Positions 25,461 to 36,434 are shown, numbered from the stretch's first letter. The stretch is DNA of 64,000 bases from Candidatus Wallbacteria bacterium (GCA_016213845.1 JACQZN010000016.1:35204-99203); one strand, 5' to 3'. Notes: generated by a model not told the origin, from the letters alone. Translations and numbers: made by a program.

Positions 25461-28400
25461 TCGCCGATACCTGGGTCTACACGGGCGGTGACTGGCGGAA
25501 CGTCACGCCCGGCTCGGGGAACCCGTTCGGGCGCTCGGAAGCCGCGATGGCCCACGATCCGGACGGCGGCCGCGAGCTGCTCTTCGGCGGCGAAAACTCC
25601 GGTGCCTTCGCTCTGTCCGACACCTGGCAGTGGACCGGCACCGGCTGGAGCCAGCTCGCGCCGGCCCACGCGCCCGCAAATCGCAAGCAGCACCGCATGG
25701 TCCACGACGCCTTCCGAGGACGGCTCGTGCTCTTCGGTGGCAAGACCGACGCCGGCACCGCGCTTGGCGACACCTGGGAATTCGACGGCACCGACTGGAC
25801 CGAGCTCGTGCTGGCGACCTCGCCTTCCGCGCGCGCCGACGGATTCGCGATGGCCTACGATTCCTCCCGCCGTCGCGTCCTGCTCTTCGGCGGCTCGGCG
25901 AACCTGACGGACACCTGGGAGCTGCCCTCCAACTCCCCGCCCGCCGTCTTCTCGGCCACCGCTTCACCCGCGCCGGCGCAGGTGAACCGCGTCATCCAGC
26001 TCGCTGCCTCGGCCTCCGATCCCGACGGCAAGCCGCTAGTCTACCGCTGGCTGCAAACTTACGGTTCCGCCGTCGCCATCGCCTCTTCCACTTCGGCCGC
26101 CGCCAGCTTCACGGCCACGGTTTCTGGTGAGTACGGTTTCCTGGCTGCCGTCGAGGACGGCGACGGCGGCGCTGCCTTCGCGCTCACCTCCATCACCGTG
26201 GGCCTGCCCGCGCAGCTCGCTATCGGCACCATCGACGCCGTCCCCGACTTCGTTAGCCTGGGCCAGACGGGCGCTATCGTGCGCGTGCCGATCTCCAACA
26301 CGGGCGGCGCCCCGGCCCGCATCACCGCTGCCTCGCTCGCCTTCACTCCGAGCGCCACCGGATTCACCTTCCTGGGCGATCCGGGCAATGTCTCCACGCT
26401 GGCCGCCGGCGCCTCTGCCGTCCTCACGTTTTCCGTCGACATCGGCTCGGCGGCGGCCCTGGGTCTGACGACCATCGACTGCAACGTCGTGGCGGAGGAT
26501 GCCGTTTCGGGCGCCGGGGCCTCGGACCCGACCGGGCCGGACGCGCTCGATGACTGGACCGTGCAGCGTCGGGCGGCCCTGGATACGCTGGTGGTCGACG
26601 CTACCGCTTCCAGCGTCGTGCGCGGCGAGTCCGGCAAGCCGGTCACGCTCTCCGTCCGCAACACCGGCGAGGCCACCGCCAACGTGACGGGTGTTGCGCT
26701 CACCTTCAACGGCGCCCAGGCTGGATACCTGGTCGTGCCCTCGGGGACCAACCCGCTCACGATCTCCGGGGGCGTGACCGAGACCTTCGTCTTCGACGTT
26801 GCGATACAGCCCGCGGCCGCTCCTGGGCCGACGACGATCGACGCCACGGTCACCGCGGTCGACGCCAACAGCGCCGCGCCCGCCGGCGACACGACGGGCG
26901 CGCTCACGACCGATTCCTGGACGGTCCTCCGGGAGGCGCGTCTGGAGCTTCGCAGAGTCTCGGTCCAGCCCAGCTCGGTCACCCGAGGCGACAGCGTCAC
27001 CGGCCTCGAGCTGGTCGTCGAGAACACGGGCGAATCCGCCGCGAGCGTCACCAGCGCCACGCTGAGCTTCGGCGCGGGCGGGCCGGGGTACGCCATCGCG
27101 CGCACCGATCCGGTGAGCTCCGTGCTGCCGTCGGAGCAGGCCACCTTCGTCTTCAACGTGGACGTCGGGTTAGACGCCCCGGTCGGCCTGACCGTGATCG
27201 ACGGGTTCGTGGCGGGGGTCGACTCCTCCGGCAGTGGGCTCATCACCTCCGATTCCTCGGCCGACGTGACCGACAGCTGGACAGTGGCGGCCGTTCCCGC
27301 CGCGTTGCGGGTGCTGGAGATTGACGCGGCGCCCAACGGCGTTGAGCGCGGCCAGTCGGGCGTCACGGTGAGGATGTTCGTCAAGAACACCGGTCAGAAC
27401 CCGGCGTCGCTGACGACGGCCACGCTCTCCTTCAACGGCGGGACCGCGGGCTACGTCTCCGCGCCCGCCATGTCGCCCCCCTCGTCGATTGCCGGCGGCA
27501 GCACGGTGGAGCTCGACTTCTCGGTATCTGTAGACTCGAACGCTCCGTTGGGGCGAACGACTCTCGATGGAGCTGTGACCGGCGTCGATCAGGTCACCAC
27601 GGCCGGTCTCTCCGACTCCGACGGGGCCGACGAGCCGGACCTCTGGACGGTCACGGGCGCGGCGGCGGCGGTTTCGGCGGGCCAGAGCCTGCCCGCCACG
27701 CGGAGCTGGGTGCGGCGCGATTCGCCCATGCCCGGGTCCAGGCAGTATGCGCGGTCGGTCTACGACGCCAAGCGCGGGCGCGTGGTGCTCTTCGGGGGCG
27801 AAAACCTGGGGACGCCGCTGGGCGACAGCTGGGAGTGGGACGGACTGGTTTGGCGCGAGCCCGTGCTGGCGGCCGGCCCTTCGGCCCGGAGCAAGATGGC
27901 CTTCGCCTTCGACGAATCCCGGAAGGTGGCCGTGCTCTTTGGAGGTACGGCCAACGGGACCACCGCGCTCGGTGAGACCTGGGAGTACGACGGCTCCGCC
28001 TGGACGCAGAAGTCGCCGGCGACCTCGCCTCAGGCGCTGGCCGGGGCTGCAATGGCCTACGATCCGGCCCGCAAGGTCGTGCTGCTGTTTGGCGGCGCGC
28101 CGCTGCCGGCTGCGCCGGTTGCCGAGACCTGGGAGTGGAACGGGACCAACTGGAGCCAGCGAACGCCCGCGAGCAGCCCGCCAGCGCGCAAGCTTCATGC
28201 GATGGCGGCCGACCCGGCGCGCAACCGGGTGGTGCTCTTCGGCGGTTCCGGCGGTTCCGGGGCGGCGCTGGGCGATACCTGGGCCTGGGACGGTACGGGC
28301 TGGAGCGATATCTCGCCCGCGACCGGGCCCTCCAACCGTCGGGGCGCCGAGCTGGTGCACGACGCGTTTGCGGGCAGGCTGGTCCTCTTCGGCGGCGAGG

Positions 28401-31400
28401 ACGCGTCGCCCTCGGGGGAGACATGGACCTTCGACGGCACTTCCTGGCAGAACATCTCTCCGGCAAACGCCAGCCCGGCGCCTCGTGCGGGGGCCGCGCT
28501 GGCGTTCGACTTCGCGCGCGGGGCGGCCGTGATGTTCGGCGGCAGCGTCTCCGGCTCACCGGATGCCGAGACCTGGGAGCTCGACGGCGGAGCGTGGACG
28601 ATGCGGTTGCGTCCGTTCGCGGGACCCTCTGCCCGCAGCTACCACGCCGTGGCCTATGACGAGGCCCGGGGCGAGACCGTCCTCTTCGGCGGCGACGACG
28701 GCGCGCTCAACGGCGAGACGTGGCGCTGGAACGGGGCGGAGTGGCTCAATTCGACGCCTGGTCTGTCGCCTTCCACGCGCAGCGAGGCCGGGATGGCCTA
28801 TGACGCCGATCGCCAGCGAGTCGTTCTCTTCGGCGGCAAGACGGGCGCCTCGCAAATCACCTCCGAGACCTGGGAGTGGGATGGAAGCGCGTGGTCCAAT
28901 CCCCGCCCGGCGCTGTTGCCGCCCGCGCGAAGGCTGGGGCCGCTCGCCCACGTCGCGCAGAACGGCATCGCGCTCTTCGGCGGCACCAGCGCCGACGGCT
29001 CCGCCGACCTGACGGACACCTTCAAGTGGGACGGCGCGAACTGGTTCGCGCTCTCACCGGCGAATCCGCCGAGCGGCCGCCGCGACCACGCACTGGCCTA
29101 CGATGCGGGCCGCCAGCGGCTGGTGACGTACGGCGGCTCTTTCAACGGCGGCGATCGGACCGACACGCACGAGCTGGATGCCTCTTCCTGGACGCAGGTG
29201 GTGCCTGCGACGCGCCCGGCGGCGGTGCGCGGCTATTCGCTTGCGCACGATGCCTTCCGCAAGCGGACGGTGCTCTTCGGAGGCAAGGACGCGACCGCGT
29301 CGCGCAGTGATACCTTCGAGTGGGACGGCGTCAACTGGGCGGTCGTGCCGCTGGCGACCTCGCCTCCGGCCCGGTTCGGTTCGCCGATGGCCTACGACAC
29401 CGCGCGCCGCCGGCTGGTGCTCTTCGGCGGGTCGACGGATGCTCCCGCCCGCTTGAGCGACACCTGGGAGCTTCCGGCCGATTCTCCGCCGACCGTCACC
29501 GCGCGCTTCTCTCCGCCCGCCCCCGTCCCCGGGCAGACCGTCTTCCTGGTCGCCGAGGCGACGGACCCGGACCCCGGAACGGACTTCTCGTTCCACTGGC
29601 GGCAACCTTCCGGGCCCAGCGTGGGGCTCTCGTTTGCGGACAGCGCCGCTGCCCAGTTCACGGCGGCCCAGACCGGCCCCGTTACCTTCCAGGTGGCGGC
29701 CTCCGACGGCGCGGGCGGCCACGGCCTGGCCTCCGTCACGGTCGACGTGCAGACGACGGCTGCAGTCCGCATCGATTCGGTGACTGCGGCGGCCGCGGTC
29801 GTGTCGACGGGCCAGGTTGGCCTGGCGGTGGAGATGCGGCTCACCAACACGGGCGGGCGGGCGGCGAACGTGACGGCGGCGTCGCTGGAGCTCGCGAGCG
29901 CGGGCCCTGTCGACCGCACGAGCCAGTACTCCCAGTCGGTGGCTCCGGCGTTGCCGCTGACGGTGGCGGCCGGCGTCACGCGGGTCGTGACGTTCACCGT
30001 CGGAGTTGGAGCTTCCGCCACGACGGGTCTCATCACTCTGAATGGACGGGTCACGGCCAGCGATGCCGCCACGGGGTCCGATGCTTCTTCGGTCGGCGCT
30101 GTCGTGACCGACTCGTGGACCGTGCAGCGTCGAGCTGCGCTGGCGTTGAGGAGCGTGGCCGCGTCGCCCGGCGCGGTGAGCCGCGGGCAGACGGTGGCAG
30201 GTGTGACCTTCACGGCGGCCAACACGGGTGAGGCCGCTGCCAGCGTGGCGGCGGCCGGTCTCACGTTCGGCGGCACCACGACGGGCTACACGCAATCGCA
30301 GGCGGGCGGGCCGGCCTCCATCGCGGGCGGGGCCACGGTGACGTTCACGTTCACGGTGACGGTTGGTGCGGGGGCGGCGCTTGGCCCACAGACGATCGAT
30401 GCCACGGTGACGGCCAGCGATGCCAACGCCGCCGCCCTGGGCGCTTCCGACGCGGCGGCCGACGCGGCCGATAGCTGGACCGTGCAGACGCCGGCGGCGC
30501 TCTCGGCTGCTGCCCTGGTCGCGCCTTCGGGTGTCAGCCGCGGATCGACCGTGGCCGTCACGCTGCCCGTCGCCAACTCGGGGCAAGCGTCCGCCCAGGT
30601 GACGAGCGTGCAGCTCGTCTGGAGCGACGCCCGGCTGGTCTCGGCATTGCGGACGCCGTTACCGGTGGCGGTGGCCGGGGGGACCACGGCCAGCTTCGAG
30701 TTCGACGTGGCCGCTGCGCTCACGGCCACGGTCAGCGGTTCGGTAACGGGCGCGGCCACCGTGCGAGGCGCGGACGTGAACAGCCTCGCGCCGCTCACCG
30801 CGACCAATACGGCCGCCGGCAACCTCGCCGTGCGCAACGTCGTCCCGACGGCCCTTGCGACCGGGCCGCTTTCGGGGCCGAGCGGCGTCACGGTCAGCTT
30901 CGACGGCAGTGGCTCCTTCGACGGCCCGGCGGCGGGCAGCTCGGAGGGCGACGCGCTCGTCTACGTCTGGAGCCTCGTGTCGAAGCCATCGGGCAGTGCT
31001 CTGGGTGCGTCCAGCTTCGTCCCGAATTCAGCCGCTGGGAATCCGCTCACCGCGCTAGCTCCGGACCGCAAGGGGAGCTGGATCATCGGACTGAGTGTCT
31101 CCGATGGATTCGACAGCTCCATCGTGTCCACGACACCCTTCACCGTCCTCAATACGGCGCCCAGGGCCCGGGCCGGGGCCGACTTCTCGTCGCCAATCGG
31201 CACGCAGCTCACGCTCGACGGCCGCGCCAGCTCGGACGCCGATCCGGAGGACACGCTCGTCTACACGTGGACGGCGCCGCTGGTGCCGGCCGCAAGCACC
31301 GTGACCGCGACCAGCCTCTTGCCAAACGGCACCGCGGCAGCCGCGCGCCCCAGCGTCCTCCCCGACCGACCGGGCGTCTACGAATTCGAGCTCTCGGCTT

Positions 31401-34400
31401 CCGACTCCCAGGCAACCTCGACCGACCGCGTACAGGTCACGGTGACGAACCAGCCGCCCGTGGCACGCGCTTCCGTCGTCGGCGGGGTCAGCCTGACGGC
31501 GCCCGTAGCGCTCTCGGGCCAGGCCTCGACCGACGCCGAGTCGCAGCCGCTGAGCTACCGGTGGAGCTTCGCGGCGGTCCCGCCGGGGAGCCTGGTCACG
31601 GCCTTCTCCGCCAACAACGGTCCTTCAGCCGCGCAGACGAGCTTCCAGCCGGACCTTCCGGGCGAGTACTCCGTGTCCGTGCAGCTCGTCGTCAACGACG
31701 GATTCGCCGATTCGGCCGCGGCCTCGCTCGTCGTGACGGTGACGGACCGGCCGCCGGTGGCGCGCGCCTCCGTCGTCGGGACCGTCGCCGCGACGCGCCC
31801 GGTGCAGCTCACGGGCGAGGCCTCGACCGACTTCGAGGGGCAAGTGCTCAGCTACCGGTGGAGCCTGGTCTCGGCACCTGGCGGCACGGGTGCGGGCACG
31901 TTCACTCCGAACGGCAGCCCGGGCGCGTCGCGGACGTCCTTCCAGCCCGACTTCGGAGGCGTTTACACCGTCCAGCTCGTTGTCTCGGACGGCAGGAGCG
32001 ACTCCGCCCCGGCCACTTTGCTGGTCACGGTCACGAACAGCCTCCCGATCGCACGCGTCACAGGCCCGGGGACGATCGCTTTCGGCAACTCCGCAGTTCT
32101 CGACGGTCGCCAGTCGAGCGACCCGGAGGGGGCACCGCTCGGGTACTCGTGGCGCATGATCGGCAAGCCCGCGACAAGCGGCCTCTCGACAGGTTCGCTC
32201 AACCCGACAGCCGGCGCCACCGCCAGCCGGACCGCCTTCCTGCCGGATCGGATCGGCACGTACACGCTCGACCTGACCGTCATCGACGGCGTCCAGCCCT
32301 CCGTCCCGGCGGTCATCCAGGTGACGGCCGCGAACTTCCCGCCCGAGGCGCGTGTGGCTGCGGCCGCCCAGTCTGGAGTCCTGGGCACGAGCTTCACGCT
32401 CGACGCGCGCGGCACCACTGATCCCAACCCGGGGGACACGCTCACCTACCGGTGGCGGGTCCGCTCCGTGCCCGCCCGCTCCACCCTCACGACCGCCTCG
32501 ATCCGGCCCAACGACTCGACCACGTCCGTCGTCGCCCAACTTGCGCCTGATCTCCCAGGTCGCTACGAGCTCGAGCTCCAGGTCACCGACACGGCCGGCG
32601 CTACCGGGACGGCTTCGCTGCGAGTAGACGTGACGAACACGCCGCCCGTGGCTCGCGTCTCGGTGCCGGCGGGCACGACCGTGACGCAGTCCGTGACGCT
32701 GGATGGTTCGGGCTCCTCCGACGCGGAGACTCCGGCGGCGCTCGAGTTCCGGTGGCGGCTGACCTCCCGGCCCGCCGGCAGCTCCATCACGACGGCCGCC
32801 TTCCGGCCGAACGATTCGACCCTGGCTGCTCGCACTGTCTTCAAACCGGACCGCCGGGGCAGCTACGGAATCGAGCTCACCGTTGGCGACGGCGTGGCGA
32901 CCGCCCGAGCCGCGGCGACGCTGGTCGTCGCGAATTCGCCGCCCGAAATCCGGGCGCCGCTATTGCGAGCGGGCGCCGTGCGACAGCCGGTGACGCTCGA
33001 CGCGACGGCCACCTTCGATCCCGACCCGGGCGATTCCGTGACCTACGCTTGGCGGCTGGTTGCCGCGCCGAAGGCCAGCCGCCTGGGAGCTCAGACCGTG
33101 GTGCCGTTCACCACGGGGACTGCACGATTCACGCCGGATGCCGCCGGCACTTACACCGCCCGGCTGACCGTCACCGACACGCCCGGCGCCGTCTCTCGAA
33201 GGGACATCCTCATCGTGGCGAGTGCGCCCGGCGATCCGCCGATCGTGGCGCTCGCGAGCCCGTCGCGCGTCTTGAACCTGCAGCCCGCCGCCGTCAGCGT
33301 CCTCGGCAGCGCGCTGGCGCCTCTCGACTCGATTGCGCTTTTCGGTCCTCTTTCGGTGCCCGGCAGGAGCCCGTCGACGGTGCCGCTGTCATTCACGTCC
33401 GTCGACGGCTCGCGGGCCGACGTTACCGTTCCGGCCGGCACCGCGGCGGGGCAGTACGGCGTGCTGGCGATCTCGAGCGGGCGCGCCAGCCGCACCGCCA
33501 CGCAGCCGCTCCTCACCGTGGTTGCTCCTGGACCGCTGCGGCTTGCAGAGGGAGAGAACCCGCTGCTGATCGTCGGTCCGGAGAACGATGCCGACGCTGT
33601 TGCGGCAGAGGTGCAGGCCGCCGTGGAGCTCGCGACGGCCCAGCCGGACGGCACGGCGCTGACGCTGGAAGCGCTCCGTTCGAGGGCGACCGGCAGTGCG
33701 CAGGAGTTGCGCCAGGCGCGCGCCGCCACGGTCAGCGCCGGGCGGGCCACCTTCGGTGCGGTGAGTCTGGGGGCGGCCGAGACCCACGTGCTGACCGTGC
33801 GAGACGCTGCTACCGGTGTTCGCCTTGCGCGGGCCGTGGCGACGGCCGGAGGGCCGCCGGCGGCCATCGCGGACACCGACATCGTCGATGGCGGCGCGCC
33901 GCAGCAGGCCGAACTCGTCGCCTCGGCCAGTCGAGGGCAGTTTGGACCGATCCGGTACCGCTGGACGCTGGTGTCGGCGCCGCTCGGCGCGGCCAGCCTC
34001 GACTCCGAGGCGCCCGTGACCAGCTTCCGTGCAGCCCGGGCCGGCCGTTACGAGCTCGACCTCGTCGTGTCGGACGCGCGAGGGGCGGCCGCCACGGCCG
34101 CAGTGCGTTTCGGCATCGTGGACTCGCCGCCCAGGGCCGACGCCGGACCCGACGTGCAGCTCATCCTCCCCGACCGGCTGGGCCGCATCCCGGCTGAGCA
34201 GACGGCCACCTCCGTGTCGCTCGACGGGCGCGGCTCGGGCGACCCGAACGACGATCCGATCTCGTATTTCTGGGAGGTCGTGGAGCAGCCTGAACGGAGC
34301 GGATTCGTGGCTTCGCGTGATCTCTCCGGCCAGCGGACGGCGCGCCCCGTGCTGCAGCTCGGCACCGCCACCGATGCCGGCGGCGCGCTGCTCGACGCTG

Positions 34401-36430
34401 GCCGCTACGTGCTGCGGTTGACCGTCTCGGATGCGGCCGGTGTGGCGGCGACCGACGAGGTGGAGATCCTGGCCATCGATCCTGACACGCTGGTGCCCGA
34501 CGCCGACGCCGGGCTGGATCGGACGGTGCGCGCCACCATCGTCTCGACCGCGCCGCTGACGCTCGCCGGCGATATCCCGGATCCGCTCGACATCTCCGGG
34601 ACCGCGCCGATCGCCTTCGTGAGACTGGACGGCCGCGAGAGCGTCGACCCGAATGTGCCGCCGCGGCCGCTAGGCTACCGCTGGGTGGTCGTATCGGTCC
34701 CGCCGGACTCGGCGGTCACGACGCTGAGCGGCGCAGCAACAGCGTTCCCCGGCTTCATACCCGACCGGCCCGGCAGCTACCGCTTCCGGCTGACCGTGTC
34801 CAACGGCCGGTTCGAGGCGACGCCGGACGAGGTCGACGTGCTGGTCCTGTTCGTTTCCCGCAACCGGCCGCCGAAGGCCGAGGCTTCGGTGGAGGCTCGA
34901 AGGCGGGGGCTCTCGTCCCGGACGCAGACGCAGCCGATTGTCTTCCGCATCGCTCAGGACCGCGTGACGCTGGACGGGCGGCTGAGTGCCGATCCTGACC
35001 CGGGCGACACGCTGCGCTACTCCTGGATCCAGACGCGGGGGCCGTCCGTTCAGTTGTCGCCGTCAGCGACAGCCCCCGTGGTGGAGTTCGTGCCGCTCGA
35101 AACGGGCCGCTACGGGTTCCGGCTTCGGGTTGTCGACCCGTCGGGTGCTCCGAACGAGTCGGCGACGCTCGAGCTGCTGGGCGTGCCGCTGGCCGATACG
35201 CCGCCGCGGTTGGCCGTGGTCGCCAGCTCTCCCACGACGGTGACGACGGGCCAGGACTTCGATCCGGAGGATGCGGCCGCCCGGCCGCGCTCACTGCGGG
35301 TCCGTGTCGGCAGCGAGGTCGTCCTGCGCGGCACGGCTGCCGACCCGGAGGCAGCGCTGGGGCTGCAACGTCTGGCGCTCCGCTTCCGGCAGGTGGCGGG
35401 GCCGACGGTGCTCCTGACGACGCGCCCCACGGAGAGCCCGCTGATCTCCGAGGTGAGCTTCGTCCCGACGACGTCGCGCGTGCACGTCTTCGACGCGCAT
35501 GCCCGGCAGCTCACGGCCGAGGGTGTCGACACGGGCGTCGAGACCGTACGGCGGGTGAGGGTCGTGGTCGACTCGAGCACGAATGGCGTCCCGAATGCTC
35601 GATTGACTCTCTTTGGTTTCAAGGACGAGCTGGCGGCCTGCCAGGTGGTGACGCTCGACGGCACACCCTCGAGGGACCAGGGGCCGAACTCCAACACGGG
35701 GCTGCTCTACCGCTGGGTGCAGGTCGGAGGCCCGCCGGTGACGCTGTCGAATCCGTTCTCCTCGATCGTGACGTTCGTGACGCCGGATTTCGGGGACGAC
35801 GCCTCGAGGCTCTTCCGGTTCCAGCTCTTCGTCGATGACGGCAACGACCGCAGCGAGCCGGACGCGATCAGTCTGGTGGTGGCGCCCGGCTCGCAGAACA
35901 GCGGCGCGTTGCCGCTGGCGCGGGGCGCTAGCCTGATCACGGTGCCGCTCGATCCGGGCGGCGAGAGGCCGTATCGCGTGGCCGATCTGCTGAGCACCAG
36001 CGGAGCGCCCTTCGCTGTGGCGTTGACGCGCCCGGCCGACGGCGGAGCGCCCAGGTGGCGCGTGCTGCACCCGGCGCTGGGTGGCGACGACCAACTGGTG
36101 CGCGGCGCCGAGGGCTATTTGCTGGTGCGCCCGAACCGGCCGTCCGTGGCCGTGCCGCTGGCCGGTCGGAAGTGGGCCTCTCAGACCGGCCAGCAGCGGC
36201 TATCCGTAGGCCTCAACCTGGTCGGCTACCCGCGCGGCCACCCCGAGGGCGAGGATGTCGAGACGCTGCGCGCGCGCGCCGGTGCCTCTTTCGTGGTCGA
36301 CACCACCGATGCTGGCCGCTTCCGGCTCTACCTGCCCCCCCTGACCCCGCCCTACCCCGTGGAGGAGGGCAAGTCCTATCTCCTCTCTGTCCCCCGCTCC
36401 ACCACCCTGACCCTTCCCGGCTGCCAGTAA
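24566..36430 (+). CDS. Giant kelch/CARDB-like/PKD protein, 3' part (coherent from about 24,671)
   Basis: In-frame continuation of the kelch gene after the break; the first 35 or so codons of this frame are noise and the pattern resumes at RRLVLFGG. Order: rest of kelch block 3 to about 25,925; a PKD-like domain; four CARDB-like domains (motif 'V-NTG--A--VT---L-F', about 26,205–27,660); kelch block 4 with 12 motifs (27,690–29,490); PKD; three more CARDB-like domains; eight consecutive PKD-like domains (about 30,860–33,200; 'PPVARA', 'LDG--S-D', 'Y-W'); an IPT-like segment; about six more PKD-like units; and a C-terminal domain with GLNLVGYPRG ending LPGCQ. No transmembrane anchor or sortase signal is visible. 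Together with the 5' part this would be about 5,480 residues, an extracellular adhesin-like architecture. The stop TAA lies five bases before a long palindrome. Confidence 0.8.
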   Translation: MERLGLDRALRCDLAVRAPVACDGVRPCAQQDRALPPTRRLVLFGGSGALDLLRDTWTFDGTAWLQSFPESVPTSRAFFAMAEDARRGKVVLFGGSASGSVYSTETWEWDGGLWMDVSPATGPPGRERHGLAFDPVRNRTTLFGGFPGGADLLQDTWEFDGSSWKAASAPFVSPPGRVGTEMAYDPVRKQSVLFGGFTTANSDDTWLWDGTGWANPSPAGKPGIRTNHRMVFRQDLAKLLLFGGDLGGTRYQDTWSWDGTTWADLRPATDPPARAFHVLSHDPATSRSILFGGSTTSVVADTWVYTGGDWRNVTPGSGNPFGRSEAAMAHDPDGGRELLFGGENSGAFALSDTWQWTGTGWSQLAPAHAPANRKQHRMVHDAFRGRLVLFGGKTDAGTALGDTWEFDGTDWTELVLATSPSARADGFAMAYDSSRRRVLLFGGSANLTDTWELPSNSPPAVFSATASPAPAQVNRVIQLAASASDPDGKPLVYRWLQTYGSAVAIASSTSAAASFTATVSGEYGFLAAVEDGDGGAAFALTSITVGLPAQLAIGTIDAVPDFVSLGQTGAIVRVPISNTGGAPARITAASLAFTPSATGFTFLGDPGNVSTLAAGASAVLTFSVDIGSAAALGLTTIDCNVVAEDAVSGAGASDPTGPDALDDWTVQRRAALDTLVVDATASSVVRGESGKPVTLSVRNTGEATANVTGVALTFNGAQAGYLVVPSGTNPLTISGGVTETFVFDVAIQPAAAPGPTTIDATVTAVDANSAAPAGDTTGALTTDSWTVLREARLELRRVSVQPSSVTRGDSVTGLELVVENTGESAASVTSATLSFGAGGPGYAIARTDPVSSVLPSEQATFVFNVDVGLDAPVGLTVIDGFVAGVDSSGSGLITSDSSADVTDSWTVAAVPAALRVLEIDAAPNGVERGQSGVTVRMFVKNTGQNPASLTTATLSFNGGTAGYVSAPAMSPPSSIAGGSTVELDFSVSVDSNAPLGRTTLDGAVTGVDQVTTAGLSDSDGADEPDLWTVTGAAAAVSAGQSLPATRSWVRRDSPMPGSRQYARSVYDAKRGRVVLFGGENLGTPLGDSWEWDGLVWREPVLAAGPSARSKMAFAFDESRKVAVLFGGTANGTTALGETWEYDGSAWTQKSPATSPQALAGAAMAYDPARKVVLLFGGAPLPAAPVAETWEWNGTNWSQRTPASSPPARKLHAMAADPARNRVVLFGGSGGSGAALGDTWAWDGTGWSDISPATGPSNRRGAELVHDAFAGRLVLFGGEDASPSGETWTFDGTSWQNISPANASPAPRAGAALAFDFARGAAVMFGGSVSGSPDAETWELDGGAWTMRLRPFAGPSARSYHAVAYDEARGETVLFGGDDGALNGETWRWNGAEWLNSTPGLSPSTRSEAGMAYDADRQRVVLFGGKTGASQITSETWEWDGSAWSNPRPALLPPARRLGPLAHVAQNGIALFGGTSADGSADLTDTFKWDGANWFALSPANPPSGRRDHALAYDAGRQRLVTYGGSFNGGDRTDTHELDASSWTQVVPATRPAAVRGYSLAHDAFRKRTVLFGGKDATASRSDTFEWDGVNWAVVPLATSPPARFGSPMAYDTARRRLVLFGGSTDAPARLSDTWELPADSPPTVTARFSPPAPVPGQTVFLVAEATDPDPGTDFSFHWRQPSGPSVGLSFADSAAAQFTAAQTGPVTFQVAASDGAGGHGLASVTVDVQTTAAVRIDSVTAAAAVVSTGQVGLAVEMRLTNTGGRAANVTAASLELASAGPVDRTSQYSQSVAPALPLTVAAGVTRVVTFTVGVGASATTGLITLNGRVTASDAATGSDASSVGAVVTDSWTVQRRAALALRSVAASPGAVSRGQTVAGVTFTAANTGEAAASVAAAGLTFGGTTTGYTQSQAGGPASIAGGATVTFTFTVTVGAGAALGPQTIDATVTASDANAAALGASDAAADAADSWTVQTPAALSAAALVAPSGVSRGSTVAVTLPVANSGQASAQVTSVQLVWSDARLVSALRTPLPVAVAGGTTASFEFDVAAALTATVSGSVTGAATVRGADVNSLAPLTATNTAAGNLAVRNVVPTALATGPLSGPSGVTVSFDGSGSFDGPAAGSSEGDALVYVWSLVSKPSGSALGASSFVPNSAAGNPLTALAPDRKGSWIIGLSVSDGFDSSIVSTTPFTVLNTAPRARAGADFSSPIGTQLTLDGRASSDADPEDTLVYTWTAPLVPAASTVTATSLLPNGTAAAARPSVLPDRPGVYEFELSASDSQATSTDRVQVTVTNQPPVARASVVGGVSLTAPVALSGQASTDAESQPLSYRWSFAAVPPGSLVTAFSANNGPSAAQTSFQPDLPGEYSVSVQLVVNDGFADSAAASLVVTVTDRPPVARASVVGTVAATRPVQLTGEASTDFEGQVLSYRWSLVSAPGGTGAGTFTPNGSPGASRTSFQPDFGGVYTVQLVVSDGRSDSAPATLLVTVTNSLPIARVTGPGTIAFGNSAVLDGRQSSDPEGAPLGYSWRMIGKPATSGLSTGSLNPTAGATASRTAFLPDRIGTYTLDLTVIDGVQPSVPAVIQVTAANFPPEARVAAAAQSGVLGTSFTLDARGTTDPNPGDTLTYRWRVRSVPARSTLTTASIRPNDSTTSVVAQLAPDLPGRYELELQVTDTAGATGTASLRVDVTNTPPVARVSVPAGTTVTQSVTLDGSGSSDAETPAALEFRWRLTSRPAGSSITTAAFRPNDSTLAARTVFKPDRRGSYGIELTVGDGVATARAAATLVVANSPPEIRAPLLRAGAVRQPVTLDATATFDPDPGDSVTYAWRLVAAPKASRLGAQTVVPFTTGTARFTPDAAGTYTARLTVTDTPGAVSRRDILIVASAPGDPPIVALASPSRVLNLQPAAVSVLGSALAPLDSIALFGPLSVPGRSPSTVPLSFTSVDGSRADVTVPAGTAAGQYGVLAISSGRASRTATQPLLTVVAPGPLRLAEGENPLLIVGPENDADAVAAEVQAAVELATAQPDGTALTLEALRSRATGSAQELRQARAATVSAGRATFGAVSLGAAETHVLTVRDAATGVRLARAVATAGGPPAAIADTDIVDGGAPQQAELVASASRGQFGPIRYRWTLVSAPLGAASLDSEAPVTSFRAARAGRYELDLVVSDARGAAATAAVRFGIVDSPPRADAGPDVQLILPDRLGRIPAEQTATSVSLDGRGSGDPNDDPISYFWEVVEQPERSGFVASRDLSGQRTARPVLQLGTATDAGGALLDAGRYVLRLTVSDAAGVAATDEVEILAIDPDTLVPDADAGLDRTVRATIVSTAPLTLAGDIPDPLDISGTAPIAFVRLDGRESVDPNVPPRPLGYRWVVVSVPPDSAVTTLSGAATAFPGFIPDRPGSYRFRLTVSNGRFEATPDEVDVLVLFVSRNRPPKAEASVEARRRGLSSRTQTQPIVFRIAQDRVTLDGRLSADPDPGDTLRYSWIQTRGPSVQLSPSATAPVVEFVPLETGRYGFRLRVVDPSGAPNESATLELLGVPLADTPPRLAVVASSPTTVTTGQDFDPEDAAARPRSLRVRVGSEVVLRGTAADPEAALGLQRLALRFRQVAGPTVLLTTRPTESPLISEVSFVPTTSRVHVFDAHARQLTAEGVDTGVETVRRVRVVVDSSTNGVPNARLTLFGFKDELAACQVVTLDGTPSRDQGPNSNTGLLYRWVQVGGPPVTLSNPFSSIVTFVTPDFGDDASRLFRFQLFVDDGNDRSEPDAISLVVAPGSQNSGALPLARGASLITVPLDPGGERPYRVADLLSTSGAPFAVALTRPADGGAPRWRVLHPALGGDDQLVRGAEGYLLVRPNRPSVAVPLAGRKWASQTGQQRLSVGLNLVGYPRGHPEGEDVETLRARAGASFVVDTTDAGRFRLYLPPLTPPYPVEEGKSYLLSVPRSTTLTLPGCQ

Positions 36431-36434
36431 CGAA

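Noticed and set aside
29054..30586. Minus-strand frame of 510 codons under the giant gene
   Set aside because: Arg/Gly-rich composition typical of shadow frames; the plus strand encodes recognisable kelch, PKD and CARDB-like domains.
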